From contig JAHLLD010000010.1 of assembly GCA_020444325.1 (NCBI GenBank), positions 107,507 to 171,506 on the forward strand: a stretch of 64,000 nt of DNA, read 5' to 3'. Below the pieces are notes generated by a model. The model did no database searches, was not told the DNA's origin, and saw only the letters and a list, made by a program, of their open reading frames with translations. Shown one piece after another: positions 53,321 to 63,000 of the stretch. A program made the translations under genes and the position numbers. The DNA is from a bacterium (lineage in GTDB: Bacteria > Bacteroidota > Ignavibacteria > SZUA-365). How positions within the stretch are numbered: position 1 is the first letter of the stretch; each line of letters starts with the position of its first letter.

Positions 53321-55468
53321 ATGCGACGTCATTTTCGCAGATTCGTATACCGGCCCTCCCACTATGTCTTCATCGTACTCCTTCCCTTGCTGTTCACGCA
53401 GTGCGGGGACACGGATTCATCGGCCTCAGACGAAGACAAGACTGATGTCTTCCTGCAGACCTGTGAACGCATCAATTCCCGCATAAGAGCTTCCTCTGCT
53501 TCCGATCGCAGCCGGGCCATTACACTGCTGCAACGTGGATTTCACATCGCCGACTCCATGCATAATCCCGCCGCAAAAGCGCTCTTTGCGCAATCGCTCG
53601 GCGTCCTCTACTTCGAACTCGACAGGTTCGATTCCGCACAGCAATACTGTGATAGCGCTATCCATGCCGCCACAACTTCCGCAAATGACGAACGTATCGC
53701 CGGCGCCTATATCCTGCGTGGCATTCTGCTCAATGAACATGTAAAAACGGACAGCGCCCTGGCTGCGTTCCGTATGGCTGAGCAACACATCGATCCTTCG
53801 TGTGACACTCTGCTCTATACAAAGCTGCTCTCCAACCGTGCGAACACACTCTCGCGGCGTGGGAACTATGCCGCTTCCATCGAAGCAAACCTGGAAGCTG
53901 CGAAATTGCTCGAGCAGATGAACATGCATGCCACACTGGCCGTGATTTACGACAACATCGCCAGCGACAACAGCTCGCTTGGGGAGAATGAACTTGCGAT
54001 CCGCTTCTACAAACGCGCGATAAGCCACAATCTGAAAGAGAATGATCTCCAGCATTTGACCACGAACTTCGCAAACCTCGGCGTTACGTATAAATTGCTC
54101 GGAAAGCTCGACAGCGCGCGTGAATGCTATTTTCTTTCCCTCTCCCTTGCCGAGCAGCTCGATCTGCCGGGATCGCAAGCCCAGAACTATCACAATCTCG
54201 CGAATTCGTACCGCATCGACGGCGACTTCAACCTGGCTGAGCAGATGTATCAGCGAAGCATACAGATCTCGGAAGACAATGGCATGCAATACGGAGTGCT
54301 TCTCAATTCAATGGGACTCGCCGGACTCCGCATGCTCGAGGGCAAATATGACGAGGCGGAACATCTGTACAGGAATGTGCTGCCGAAGCTCGTGGCGCAG
54401 GGTCTGCTGCATGAACAATCCATGGCATACAAAGGACTGTCGCGCGTGCAGGAGAAGCGTGGGCAGTATGCCTCCGCCCTCAGATGGCAGAAAAAATTTC
54501 ACGCACTGAATGACAGCCTGCAGAAGGCGTCGGCAGGCTCGAAAATCAGAGAGCTGCAGTCCATCAGCATTGCTGCAGAACGAGAGGCCGAAAATGCCGA
54601 ACTGAGGTCGGAACTCACACTGCACCAGATGACAATTGCGCGGCAGCGCACCCTGGTCATCGGTATTTCGATCTTCACCATCGCCGCGCTTGCGTTCATC
54701 GGTTTCCTCGTCGCAGCGAGACGGCGGCGGATGTCAGCACTCGCCATGCTCGAAGAGCAAAAGCGAATTACGGAACAGAAGTCCGAACAGCTCACGCAGT
54801 CCAATGCGATCAAGGAACTGCTGCTCGATATCATCACGCACGACCTCTCGAATCCGGCAGGCACCATTCGCAATGCGGCAACGCTGCTCAAAGATGAGAA
54901 ACAGCAGGATGAACTGCTCGACATCGTTTACCGAAGCAGCGGAAGGCTTATCGATATCATTGAGAATGCCAGGACGCTCAGTCATGCCACGGTCTTCGAC
55001 AGCATCCCGCATGAAACGCTTTTCGTCAAGGCACTGGTCGAGCGTGCGTATGAAGAATATGAAGCACAGCTCAAGCGGGCCGGCATGGAATGTGAGATAG
55101 ACATTGACCCCCGTCTTACCGTTGAGGCGAATCCCGTGATCGTTGAGGTGATAAAAAATTATCTCAGCAACGCAATCAGGCATGCAAGCGAGGGGAGGCG
55201 CGTGGTTATCGATGCCGTACGGCATGCAACCGGCGTTGATATCAGCGTCGCTGATTTTGGAAAAACAATCCCTGACGCAGATCGTGATCTCATCTTCAAA
55301 CGGTCCATTCAACGCGCGCATGCCGCAACACATGGACACGGTCTCGGGCTGGCGATTGCTGAACGCATTGCGCATGCGCACGGAGGCGAAGTGTGGGCAG
55401 AGCCGAATGAACCGCATGGCAATCGATTTGTACTTCGGCTTCCATTCAACGGAAAAGCGTTCAGGTGA
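53321..55468 (+). CDS. TPR sensor histidine kinase
   Basis: A 715-aa kinase. An N-terminal hydrophobic export/anchor segment (residues about 14-27) precedes about ten TPR-like helices (residues 60-390: LEAAKLLEQMNMHATLAVIYDNIAS, YKLLGKLDSARECY, NYHNLANSYRIDGDFNLAEQMYQRS). A coiled coil and one transmembrane helix (about 442-462) lead to the kinase: H-box DIITHDLSNPAGTI, N-box KNYLSNAIRHA, then DFGKTIPDAD and HGHGLGLAIAERIAH. Receptors with extracytoplasmic TPRs and a histidine kinase are frequent in Bacteroidota. It has no adjacent response regulator, but a LuxR-type regulator lies about 4 kb away. Confidence 0.85.
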   Translation: MRRHFRRFVYRPSHYVFIVLLPLLFTQCGDTDSSASDEDKTDVFLQTCERINSRIRASSASDRSRAITLLQRGFHIADSMHNPAAKALFAQSLGVLYFELDRFDSAQQYCDSAIHAATTSANDERIAGAYILRGILLNEHVKTDSALAAFRMAEQHIDPSCDTLLYTKLLSNRANTLSRRGNYAASIEANLEAAKLLEQMNMHATLAVIYDNIASDNSSLGENELAIRFYKRAISHNLKENDLQHLTTNFANLGVTYKLLGKLDSARECYFLSLSLAEQLDLPGSQAQNYHNLANSYRIDGDFNLAEQMYQRSIQISEDNGMQYGVLLNSMGLAGLRMLEGKYDEAEHLYRNVLPKLVAQGLLHEQSMAYKGLSRVQEKRGQYASALRWQKKFHALNDSLQKASAGSKIRELQSISIAAEREAENAELRSELTLHQMTIARQRTLVIGISIFTIAALAFIGFLVAARRRRMSALAMLEEQKRITEQKSEQLTQSNAIKELLLDIITHDLSNPAGTIRNAATLLKDEKQQDELLDIVYRSSGRLIDIIENARTLSHATVFDSIPHETLFVKALVERAYEEYEAQLKRAGMECEIDIDPRLTVEANPVIVEVIKNYLSNAIRHASEGRRVVIDAVRHATGVDISVADFGKTIPDADRDLIFKRSIQRAHAATHGHGLGLAIAERIAHAHGGEVWAEPNEPHGNRFVLRLPFNGKAFR

Positions 55469-55501
55469 AAAAAGAATCCCGCAATTGCGGGATTCTTTTT
55501 T
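55468..55501. terminator. Bidirectional terminator
   Basis: A perfect 34-base palindrome with A6 and T6 ends around GAATCCCGC/GCGGGATTC stems. It sits between the converging kinase and surface-protein genes. Confidence 0.92.
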
Positions 55502-55520
55502 CGAGGGTTTCCGGTATTTC

Positions 55521-58500
55521 CTACTGTACGTTTTTCATAATCCGTTCCAGTTCTTCACGATTGCCACCACTACGCACCATGGCTTTCAAAGCCTCGATGT
55601 ATGTGGCACGGAAAGAAGAGTTGTTCTCCAGTTCCGTCAGCAGGGCAAAATCGTTCGGGTCGTGTCCGAGTCCGCGAAGCTCTGACCGCACGACACCGAG
55701 CGCCTGGGAAAAGACGTCTTCGGTAATGAGGTCGGGATTCGGTTCTGCGTCACCGGGGATCGGATCTTCATTCCCCGTGACACTGTGGACCTGCGCATCC
55801 CCGGGAGCGGGCTGCGCTGTCGTCCCGTCACCCGCCTCAGCATCAACACCAAAACGGGCGAGACGCTGGTCGAAATCCGGAACGAGCTCACGGAGCACAC
55901 TCTCCATCGCAGTCATGCGTGCCTGCATCTTTGCAATCGTTTCATCCTGCTTCTGCAGAACACTGACACTCGACTGCACGGGCATACCCACGGCAACGTT
56001 CACGTAACCGGGCGTACCGGCTGCGAGCGTACCCCAGGCAACACCAACGACAGAGGATGCCTGCTCGGCCGTCAGGTCAGAAGGTGCGACGGCGTAACCG
56101 ACACCGTTGTTGTCACCGGTCGGGAGAATGTAGTCACCGGGATTGACCGGGCCGACGGCTTTGACGGGAACCTGTCCCATGAAGGCACACATCTCATACT
56201 TGTCTTCATCGCCTTCAGGCGGGGTATTTCCAAGAACGATCGGTGATTTCGAGATCACCATGACCATGTCTCCGTCCTGGATGTCCTTGCTGATCATTCC
56301 ACCACGCACGCCGACGATATCGCCGAAAATGAACTTCTCCGATGCGTCCGCACGCGGCAGCCACTCGGCATAATCCGCGTTGCCTGAATTGTATGCGACG
56401 CCGAAATCCTGAATGTAGCGTGCCTGCTCCACACCCACTTCAACGGCGAGGAGAATGATCTTCGCTGTCGCGTAGACGATCTTTGCGATACCCGGGGAGA
56501 CCGTAACAACACCGAGTCCGACACCGACACGGAAATCCGTGACTTCGGATATCAGTTCAACTGCTGCATCGCTGACATCGAACACATGGCGGAGGGTCAT
56601 CAGGATATAATCCAGACTGAGCAGACGTTCTGCCTGCGTTTCCGCCTGGATACTGCCGCGCTTGCCGCCCTTGTCCCAGAATCCCATGTACTCGTTGTCG
56701 TGATTGGCATTGACATCGAGGTACACGGCCACGCCCTGATTCTTGCCTTTCACATACAGCGGATGGGATGCCGCACTCGAACTGCTTCCGGAAGATCCGG
56801 CGGTGTTGTCGACGACGGTCTTACCGCTCACATTGAGATTCTTCTTGATACCTACACCACCATCGACAACGAGGGCACCATTGCTGCTGCCTGTCGACTG
56901 CGTGCTGTTGGTAATGCTGGTCAAACCTTCAAGTACCGTCTCACCTTTATTGATCAGTGTGATCGGGGCGATCGGGGTGGGATTGAGAAGACTGTCATAG
57001 GTGGGATCCGGATTGCGGCCGATGTCCGCATAGTTTTCCACGATCAGGTTTTTAAATGAGGCAGTGCCGCCAACCTTGAGGTTGCGACCGACGTATGCAT
57101 CGTACCCTACGCCGAGATCGCGTCCAACGTTGAGGTTCTTCTCCACGCCCGCGCCACCTTTCGTATGGAAACTGCCAAGGAAGTTCGATTCATTGATCGA
57201 ATAGATATCCTGGATCACGGGGACATCGGTCAGGTCATGAATGGTTGTGACGCCATCAATATCCATCGTGCCACCGACAATCGTGTTTCCGGTAATCTCC
57301 GCAGTTCCGTCGAGATAGCTGTTGCCGACAACATGGAAGGCATATTCCGATTCGGTGACACCGGACCAGATCGGTCCTTCGACCATCAGTCCATTCTCCG
57401 GTGCCGGATAGCCGCCTGCATAGTCGGATCCGATGGCGACGTTGCCGGCGACACCCAGTCTGCTCAGCGGGGCAGGTGTGCCAAAACCAACATCACCCTG
57501 CACGAGGAGTCCGTTGCTCGGGGCTTCATACGTGCGTGCATATTCCGCGCCGATGGATGTGTTCCCCGCGACGCCCAACCAGCTCTTCGGTATGGTTGTC
57601 CCGATTCCCACTTTCCCTTCAAACGCGGCGCCATCAGCAGGAGCCTCGTTATCGGAAAAGTTACCACCGACCGAGAGTCCGCCACTGACGCCGAGCATGC
57701 TGCCCGGACCGGCGGTTCCAATGCCAACGCGTCCCTCAAACAGCGCACCGTTGAGCGGTGGGAGGTTGATCCCGGTGAAGTGCTCACCGACGATGAGTTC
57801 ACCCGATACTTCGAGCTCCGCTGTCGGATTCGGCTCGCCGATACCAACATGTCCTTCGACAATCATTCCGTTCTCCGGCGCTTCGATGTTGCCGGCATAA
57901 TTCTGCCCGATGGAGGCATTGCCCGAAACATCCAGCTTGCTTGCCGGGTGGTCGGTGCCAATACCGAGTTTGCCGTAGGCCGTAAGGCGCATACGTTCGA
58001 TGTTGTCGGTGCGGAACACCAGGTCGACACGATCCGATGTTCCCACAAAATCCTGCGCAGCGTTTGTACCTTCGTTCCCGAAGGTCGACCACGGACTGCC
58101 CAGTGAATTTGACCCGTTCGTCTGGTTTCCACTCGCATCGCCGTTGCGCAGCCGGTCGGCTTCAGTCGCGTGCAATGCGTGGAAAGCGTACGGTACGGAA
58201 AGCAGCTGGGAGGAACCGAGAAGGGAATAATCCGTTCCCCCGTTCTCGTCCATTTCCACCTGCAACCAATAGCTGTTCTCACCCCAGGGAAGCGCATCGA
58301 GTGCTCCCTGTCGCAGATCACCGGCACCGACCTGCAGTGTGAACATGCCAAAGTCATTCGTGACCACCGAGTGCCGCTCGGTGTACACTGCGCTCCCATT
58401 GGGGCCATCCTGAAGGATGGAGATGCGCAGACTCAGCTCTCTGTCCTGCAGCACTGTACCGTCGAGATCCCGTGCGACACCCTGATAATTCATCAGCGTA

Positions 58501-58568
58501 GGCGACTGGGCAAACATGGTGACAGCACAGAGCGGGAGGAGCAGGAGTATAGCAAATAAGCTTCTCAT
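55521..58568 (-). CDS. Large repetitive secreted fibre-like protein with peptidase G2-like module
   Basis: A 1015-aa exported protein (signal peptide 1-21). Residues 22-130 form a conserved N-terminal domain common in FCB surface proteins (YQGVARDLDGTVLQDRELSLRISIL... LLSVPYAFHA). Residues about 200-400 contain five 40-residue repeats of VGIGT...L.VSG..SIG..Y...APENG..VEG type, as in phage tail fibre-like proteins. A beta-rich middle follows. Residues about 727-870 (NADYAEWLPRADASEKF, GDIVGVRGG, VISKSPIVLGN, VVGVAW) resemble the peptidase G2/intramolecular chaperone autoprocessing domain. The end is helical. It has no T9SS tail. Probably an adhesive fibre. Confidence 0.7.
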   Translation of the reverse strand: MRSLFAILLLLPLCAVTMFAQSPTLMNYQGVARDLDGTVLQDRELSLRISILQDGPNGSAVYTERHSVVTNDFGMFTLQVGAGDLRQGALDALPWGENSYWLQVEMDENGGTDYSLLGSSQLLSVPYAFHALHATEADRLRNGDASGNQTNGSNSLGSPWSTFGNEGTNAAQDFVGTSDRVDLVFRTDNIERMRLTAYGKLGIGTDHPASKLDVSGNASIGQNYAGNIEAPENGMIVEGHVGIGEPNPTAELEVSGELIVGEHFTGINLPPLNGALFEGRVGIGTAGPGSMLGVSGGLSVGGNFSDNEAPADGAAFEGKVGIGTTIPKSWLGVAGNTSIGAEYARTYEAPSNGLLVQGDVGFGTPAPLSRLGVAGNVAIGSDYAGGYPAPENGLMVEGPIWSGVTESEYAFHVVGNSYLDGTAEITGNTIVGGTMDIDGVTTIHDLTDVPVIQDIYSINESNFLGSFHTKGGAGVEKNLNVGRDLGVGYDAYVGRNLKVGGTASFKNLIVENYADIGRNPDPTYDSLLNPTPIAPITLINKGETVLEGLTSITNSTQSTGSSNGALVVDGGVGIKKNLNVSGKTVVDNTAGSSGSSSSAASHPLYVKGKNQGVAVYLDVNANHDNEYMGFWDKGGKRGSIQAETQAERLLSLDYILMTLRHVFDVSDAAVELISEVTDFRVGVGLGVVTVSPGIAKIVYATAKIILLAVEVGVEQARYIQDFGVAYNSGNADYAEWLPRADASEKFIFGDIVGVRGGMISKDIQDGDMVMVISKSPIVLGNTPPEGDEDKYEMCAFMGQVPVKAVGPVNPGDYILPTGDNNGVGYAVAPSDLTAEQASSVVGVAWGTLAAGTPGYVNVAVGMPVQSSVSVLQKQDETIAKMQARMTAMESVLRELVPDFDQRLARFGVDAEAGDGTTAQPAPGDAQVHSVTGNEDPIPGDAEPNPDLITEDVFSQALGVVRSELRGLGHDPNDFALLTELENNSSFRATYIEALKAMVRSGGNREELERIMKNVQ
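57362..57968. repeat. Five coding 40-residue repeats in the fibre-like protein
   Basis: The protein segments begin with (V/K)(G/L)(I/F)G, carry L.V(S/A)G, then (A/S)IG..Y or similar, then (A/P)P.(N/D)G and end in EG(H/R/K) or QGD. Diverged DNA copies indicate old repeats, not recent slippage. Confidence 0.75.
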
Positions 58569-58590
58569 GATGTTTTATTCTCTGTGATAA

Positions 58591-59085
58591 TTATTGTGCC
58601 TTGACGATTTTGTAGAGTCCCAACTGTTTTCCTTTCCCGGAAAATGCTGCTAGCATGTACAGGCCACTGGGCATACTGTCGAATGTCAGTCGCGTGACCT
58701 GGTCACCGCTGCGCACGTTCTCACGCATGACTTCGGAACCGAGAAGGTCATAGACGACAAGCGTCATGTCTTCATCGACACCGGCCATGCGTACAAGCAC
58801 GGAATAGCGTGTGGGATTTGGATAGAGATCGAGGGAGAAAGGTATACTCTCTTCCCGGATGGGAATCACGGAGAGGAAGGCCTGCTGGAAGCCCTCACTG
58901 ATGGTTCCGGCATGCGACTGGTGCGTCGCCACGGCTGTCTGTCCCACGGTCCATGAAATACTCATGGATGCCGTCCGGGCGTAACCGCCTGAAATGGCAA
59001 GCACGGCAGGATCAATTTCCTGCGCCTGCGCACTGAAGGAACACAGCACCGCCAGCAGAACCATGTAGGCATGTCTGGCTTTCAT
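58591..59085 (-). CDS. Short secreted protein with T9SS sorting domain
   Basis: A 164-aa protein: signal peptide (1-21), a 60-residue module (ISGGYARTASMSISWTVGQTAVATH.SHAGTISEGFQQ) typical of the N-terminal part of many small T9SS substrates, then the sorting domain (SLDLYPNPTRYSVLVRMAG...VYDLLGSEV...MPSGLYMLAAFSGKG). Function unknown. It sits directly upstream of the fibre-like gene, so the two could be one unit. A candidate LuxR-type operator lies 166 bases upstream at 59251. Confidence 0.82.
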   Translation of the reverse strand: MKARHAYMVLLAVLCSFSAQAQEIDPAVLAISGGYARTASMSISWTVGQTAVATHQSHAGTISEGFQQAFLSVIPIREESIPFSLDLYPNPTRYSVLVRMAGVDEDMTLVVYDLLGSEVMRENVRSGDQVTRLTFDSMPSGLYMLAAFSGKGKQLGLYKIVKAQ

Positions 59086-59250
59086 AGGTGTGATACAACC
59101 TCCGATATGATGTGAATGATGGAAATACCATCATACCATTCCACCGGCTTCAGCCGTATCACATGCTGCAACGCATTGTTACATGCGTGCGCTTCCCGTC
59201 ATACTCCTGCGATGAGTACTTCAATATGCTGGAAAGCCCATGCGAAGCAT

Positions 59251-59268
59251 ATACGCACTTGTGCGTAT
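59251..59268. promoter_or_regulatory. Palindrome ATACGCACTTGTGCGTAT
   Basis: Eight-base arms ATACGCAC and GTGCGTAT around TT. A near copy (ATACGCACTTGTACGTAT) occurs at 63718-63735 upstream of the HYR protein gene. The first copy is next to the LuxR-type gene's 3' end and upstream of the T9SS gene at 58591. Confidence 0.55.
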
Positions 59269-59898
59269 TCAGTGTTCTTTTCGCGCCTGTCCCATGGCGA
59301 AGGTAAGCAATGCGTTTCTCCCCTGCAGTCGCAGCTTCCGAACCATATTGCTGCGGTGCTTCTGCACTGTTCTGTAACTGATGTACATCGCATCAGCAAT
59401 TTCCCTGCTTGTGCGGTTCTCCGCGATTGCGCGCAATATCTGCAGTTCCGTCGCTGTCAGGATTGATTCGATGTGTGGGGCAACAGTGAAGCTGTCTCCT
59501 TCGAGGAGCTGCTCGGCACAGACGGAGAGGAAGTATTCGCCTGCACTGCAGCGGTGAACTGCTCGCACATACTCCTCGACATCATCCTCGATACAGAGAA
59601 GGCCACGATGCCGCTGTCTGGATGCCTGTTCAGCTCCCTCCGGTGTGAGCGCTCCGAACAGCAGCACGATACAGAGGCAGCCACGCTGTTTGAGTCTGCG
59701 AAGGAGAGCAGCGGTGCTCTGTCCGGGGAGGGCGAGATCGAGAAGAAGTATTTCCGGGTGTGCTCCGTGGCAGCTGCGTATCACTTCCTCCGCCTTTGCA
59801 GCGGTGGAGGTTACGAGGATGCCGCGCTCCTGGTTCAGGGCACGAAGCAAGCCCTCGCGGTAAAGCGAAACGGCCGAAGCGATACACAACGTAATCAT
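59269..59898 (-). CDS. LuxR/NarL-type response regulator with degenerate receiver
   Basis: A 209-aa regulator. The receiver (residues 1-120) keeps the phosphoacceptor strand LLLDLALPG but where NarL-type receivers have the acidic DD pocket it reads CIASAVSLYREGL, and the usual lysine near residue 105 is absent (RGLLCIEDD). The C-terminal HTH is standard: LTATELQILRAIAENRTSREIADAMYISYRTVQKHRSNMVRKL. The ATG at 59898 is preferred to a TTG 39 bases upstream. Phosphorylation may be lost or replaced. It lies between two T9SS/secreted gene units. Confidence 0.82.
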   Translation of the reverse strand: MITLCIASAVSLYREGLLRALNQERGILVTSTAAKAEEVIRSCHGAHPEILLLDLALPGQSTAALLRRLKQRGCLCIVLLFGALTPEGAEQASRQRHRGLLCIEDDVEEYVRAVHRCSAGEYFLSVCAEQLLEGDSFTVAPHIESILTATELQILRAIAENRTSREIADAMYISYRTVQKHRSNMVRKLRLQGRNALLTFAMGQARKEH

Positions 59899-59936
59899 GC
59901 AGGGATAATATCTGTCCGAAACGAGGAAAACAAGCA

Positions 59937-59980
59937 ATGGTCCGCCCCGGCTTCTTTGAGGAGAAGCCCGGGCGGACCAT
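59937..59980 (-). terminator. Terminator of the HYR protein gene
   Basis: A 19-base inverted repeat, ATGGTCCGCCCCGGCTTCT with AGAAGCCCGGGCGGACCAT (one mismatch) around a six-base loop. It is downstream of the HYR gene's stop on the minus strand and followed by a T-rich stretch (TGCTTGTTTTC). Confidence 0.7.
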
Positions 59981-60040
59981 GCCGTGTCAGGATGCCCTGA
60001 TGCGGTCAGGCATCAGAACGTATTGGAGCGTTGCGCTCCG

Positions 60041-63000
60041 TCAACGACTCAGAATCATCTTCCGTTCGACCTGGCTGTCGCCCGCGCGGATCATGTACAG
60101 GTACACGCCGCTTGAGAGCTGACGGCCGAGATCGTCACGACCATCCCATTCCACCGTATAGCTGCCACCTGACAGCACACCGCTTACGAGTGTACGCACG
60201 GGCATGCCCATGGTATTGTACACCCGCAATTCCACGTGCTGTTCGACGGGAGTACCGAAGGAAATGAGTGTCGTGGGATTGAAGGGATTCGGATAATTCT
60301 GGGCGAGGGTCACACGTCCGGGCGTCGGGAGGGTTTCCTCCTCGAAATCCTTGGGCTTCTGTGTCGGAACAGTAACAACGGCGGAGGCCACGCTGCTGTT
60401 GCCCGAGGTATCGGTCGCCGTGTAGGTGAGGGTATACGTCCGCACACCCTGCACGTTCTTTGCACGGAACATGAAGTTCTCGTCCAGGATGCCGAGGGTC
60501 ACACCATCGACATCGCCATTGATGTTCTGGTTGCTGGTCAGGGAAGTCAGCACTGCGGTCGCGCCAGGGACGTTGTCCCACACTTCCACTGTTGCCTTGA
60601 CCTCTTCCATCTGGTTGTTGGCCGGCCAGAGATACAGCGGCGCAACACTGACGTTGATCTGCGGATCTTCATGATCCTCGACCTTGACGACGAAACTGCA
60701 CATGGCGATCTGATTGCTTGCGTCAATTGCCATGTAGGCCACATACGTCTCGCCTACCGGGAAGAAGTCCCCGCTGCCGAGTCCGTCAGTACGAATGATT
60801 TCAACTTCGGAGCAGCCGCTCGATGCGGTTGGCGGAGCGAAATTCACGGTTGCGCCCGGGAGTCCTGGGTCGGTATGTACCGTCATGTTTCCGGGACAGC
60901 TGATGCTGGGCGGCTCGCCTACGACGGTGACGATCTGAATGTCCGTCGCGCGATTTCCATTCGCGTCGATGGCAGTCCAGATAACCCTGTGCGAGCCGGC
61001 AGTGAGTGTCACACCGGCGCTGTTCGTGACGTTGGGGACACTGCAGTTGTCGTAGCTGGTTGCGCTGCCGAGAACCTGAGCGTCTACCGTCCAGTAACAG
61101 GTACCGTTGTCCACTGGGACTTCAATATCCGGCGGTGCGACCACGGAAGGCGGTGCGCCGTCGAAAATGGTCACCTTCTGCACAACCTGCGTCATGTTTC
61201 CGGCACCATCCATTGCTGTCCATGTCACATCGGTTTCACCAATCGGGAAGATTGTGGGCTTGTCGTTTGAGACCACGACGCCCGAGCAGTTGTCCGAAGC
61301 GGTCGGGGATCCGAGGCTGACCGTTGCACCGTCGCGCGAACAGGTTCCGGTATCCGCAACAAGCTTGAGATCAGGCGGTGCGAACAGATTCGGCGGTGTG
61401 GCATCTATCACTGTCACATCCTGCGTCGCCTGACTGCTGTTCCCGGATGCATCCGTTGCCGTCCAGGTCACTGTCGTTGTCCCGAGAGGGAATATCCCCG
61501 GCGCGTTGTTCGTGACCTCATAGGTGCAATTGTCGCTCACCGTCGGCGTTCCAAGCATCACCTGGTTGAACGGAATGCTGCACTGGCTGCCGATGGTGTT
61601 GAGCTGAAGCGCTGCCGGAGCAGTGATTGTGGGATCTGTCACATCATTCACCGTAACGGTCTGGGTGCCGACTGACTGATTCCCTGAAGCATCCTCTGCC
61701 GTCCACACCACAACGGTCAGACCGACAGGGAAAAATGACGGTGCGTTATTGGATACGGTGGGTGTACCGCAGCCATCCGTGGCGCTGGCCGTTCCAAGTT
61801 GCGCTGCAGTAAGTGTCGTACCACAGGTGTTGGCGTTGGAGGAGGCATCCACCGTAAGATTCGCGGGCAGCGTCAGCTGCGGCGGCGTGTTGTCCTTTAC
61901 GGTGACCTCGATATTGATCTGTGTCTGGTTGTGGCTCAGATCGATCGCGGTGAGCGTCAGCACCTGTTTGCCAGTATCCGCACAGGTGAAACTGGTTGGG
62001 GTAACACTGGTGCTGAGAATGCCGCAATTGTCGTAGGAAGACAGGAGCACGGTATCCGGCGTAATTGTCGTCGTACCGCCTGCGGGATCGAGATACACGG
62101 TAAATGCCGGATGCGCATTGATAATCGGCGGAATATCATCCAGTGTCATCTGCACTTCATAGGAACCGATATCCGGGAATGCAACGAGATCGTGATCGCC
62201 GTTGAAACGTCTCGACTGTCCACGCTGATCGGTCATGATTCCCGTCCCCACGGTGTCTTTGACAGCGTCGATGGCACGGGAACACACAAGAAGCGCATGC
62301 GTGCGCGTCAATCCACCGTTAAGACGTAGTTCATCGAGAGAGGATGGCACCGGCTCATCCGTCGTGCCGGTGATGTCACTGGCGCCCCACCCGGAGCTTC
62401 CATTCGCGGCGCTGACAAGGTTGTTCCCCTGTGTCGAGGCTGTGCCGTACACCTGGGGACCCATTGCTGCACCGTTCTCCGCGAAAAGACTGCGCTTCGG
62501 CTGGAGCGTTCCGCTGTTGTGCACACCACCACCCTGTGTCGCATTATTAAACGCGATGGTGCTGAAATCAAAGGATGCGGTTCCGCCATTGCGGAGTCCG
62601 CCACCGTTGTTATCGGCATCATTGCCGCTGATTGTGCTGCTCGTGATCGTCACGGTACCGGCATTGCTGATACCGCCACCATTTGCTGCGCGATTGTCAT
62701 TAAACGTGGATTTCGACAGTGCGAGAGTTCCGGAAACTGCTGTCGAGGCTGCGCCACCACTGCCATTCGCGGAATTACCGCTGAACGTGCTTCCGTAGAC
62801 CATCGCGGAAGCGCCGGCGACATAAAGTCCGCCACCGTCGCCCCCGGCCGTGTTATCGGCAATGTCACTCGTACTTATGAGTGCATACCCGGCTACTGCA
62901 GCGATTGCGCCGCCATGAATATAGGATTCGCAATGCACGATGCGGGTGTCGGTCAGACGCAATGTATCGCCTTCCTGGTAGATCGCCCCACCGCGCTGTA

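Noticed and set aside
59112..59268. Small open frames on the plus strand after the T9SS gene
   Set aside because: No ribosome sites or recognisable motifs; the stretch looks like promoter and operator sequence.
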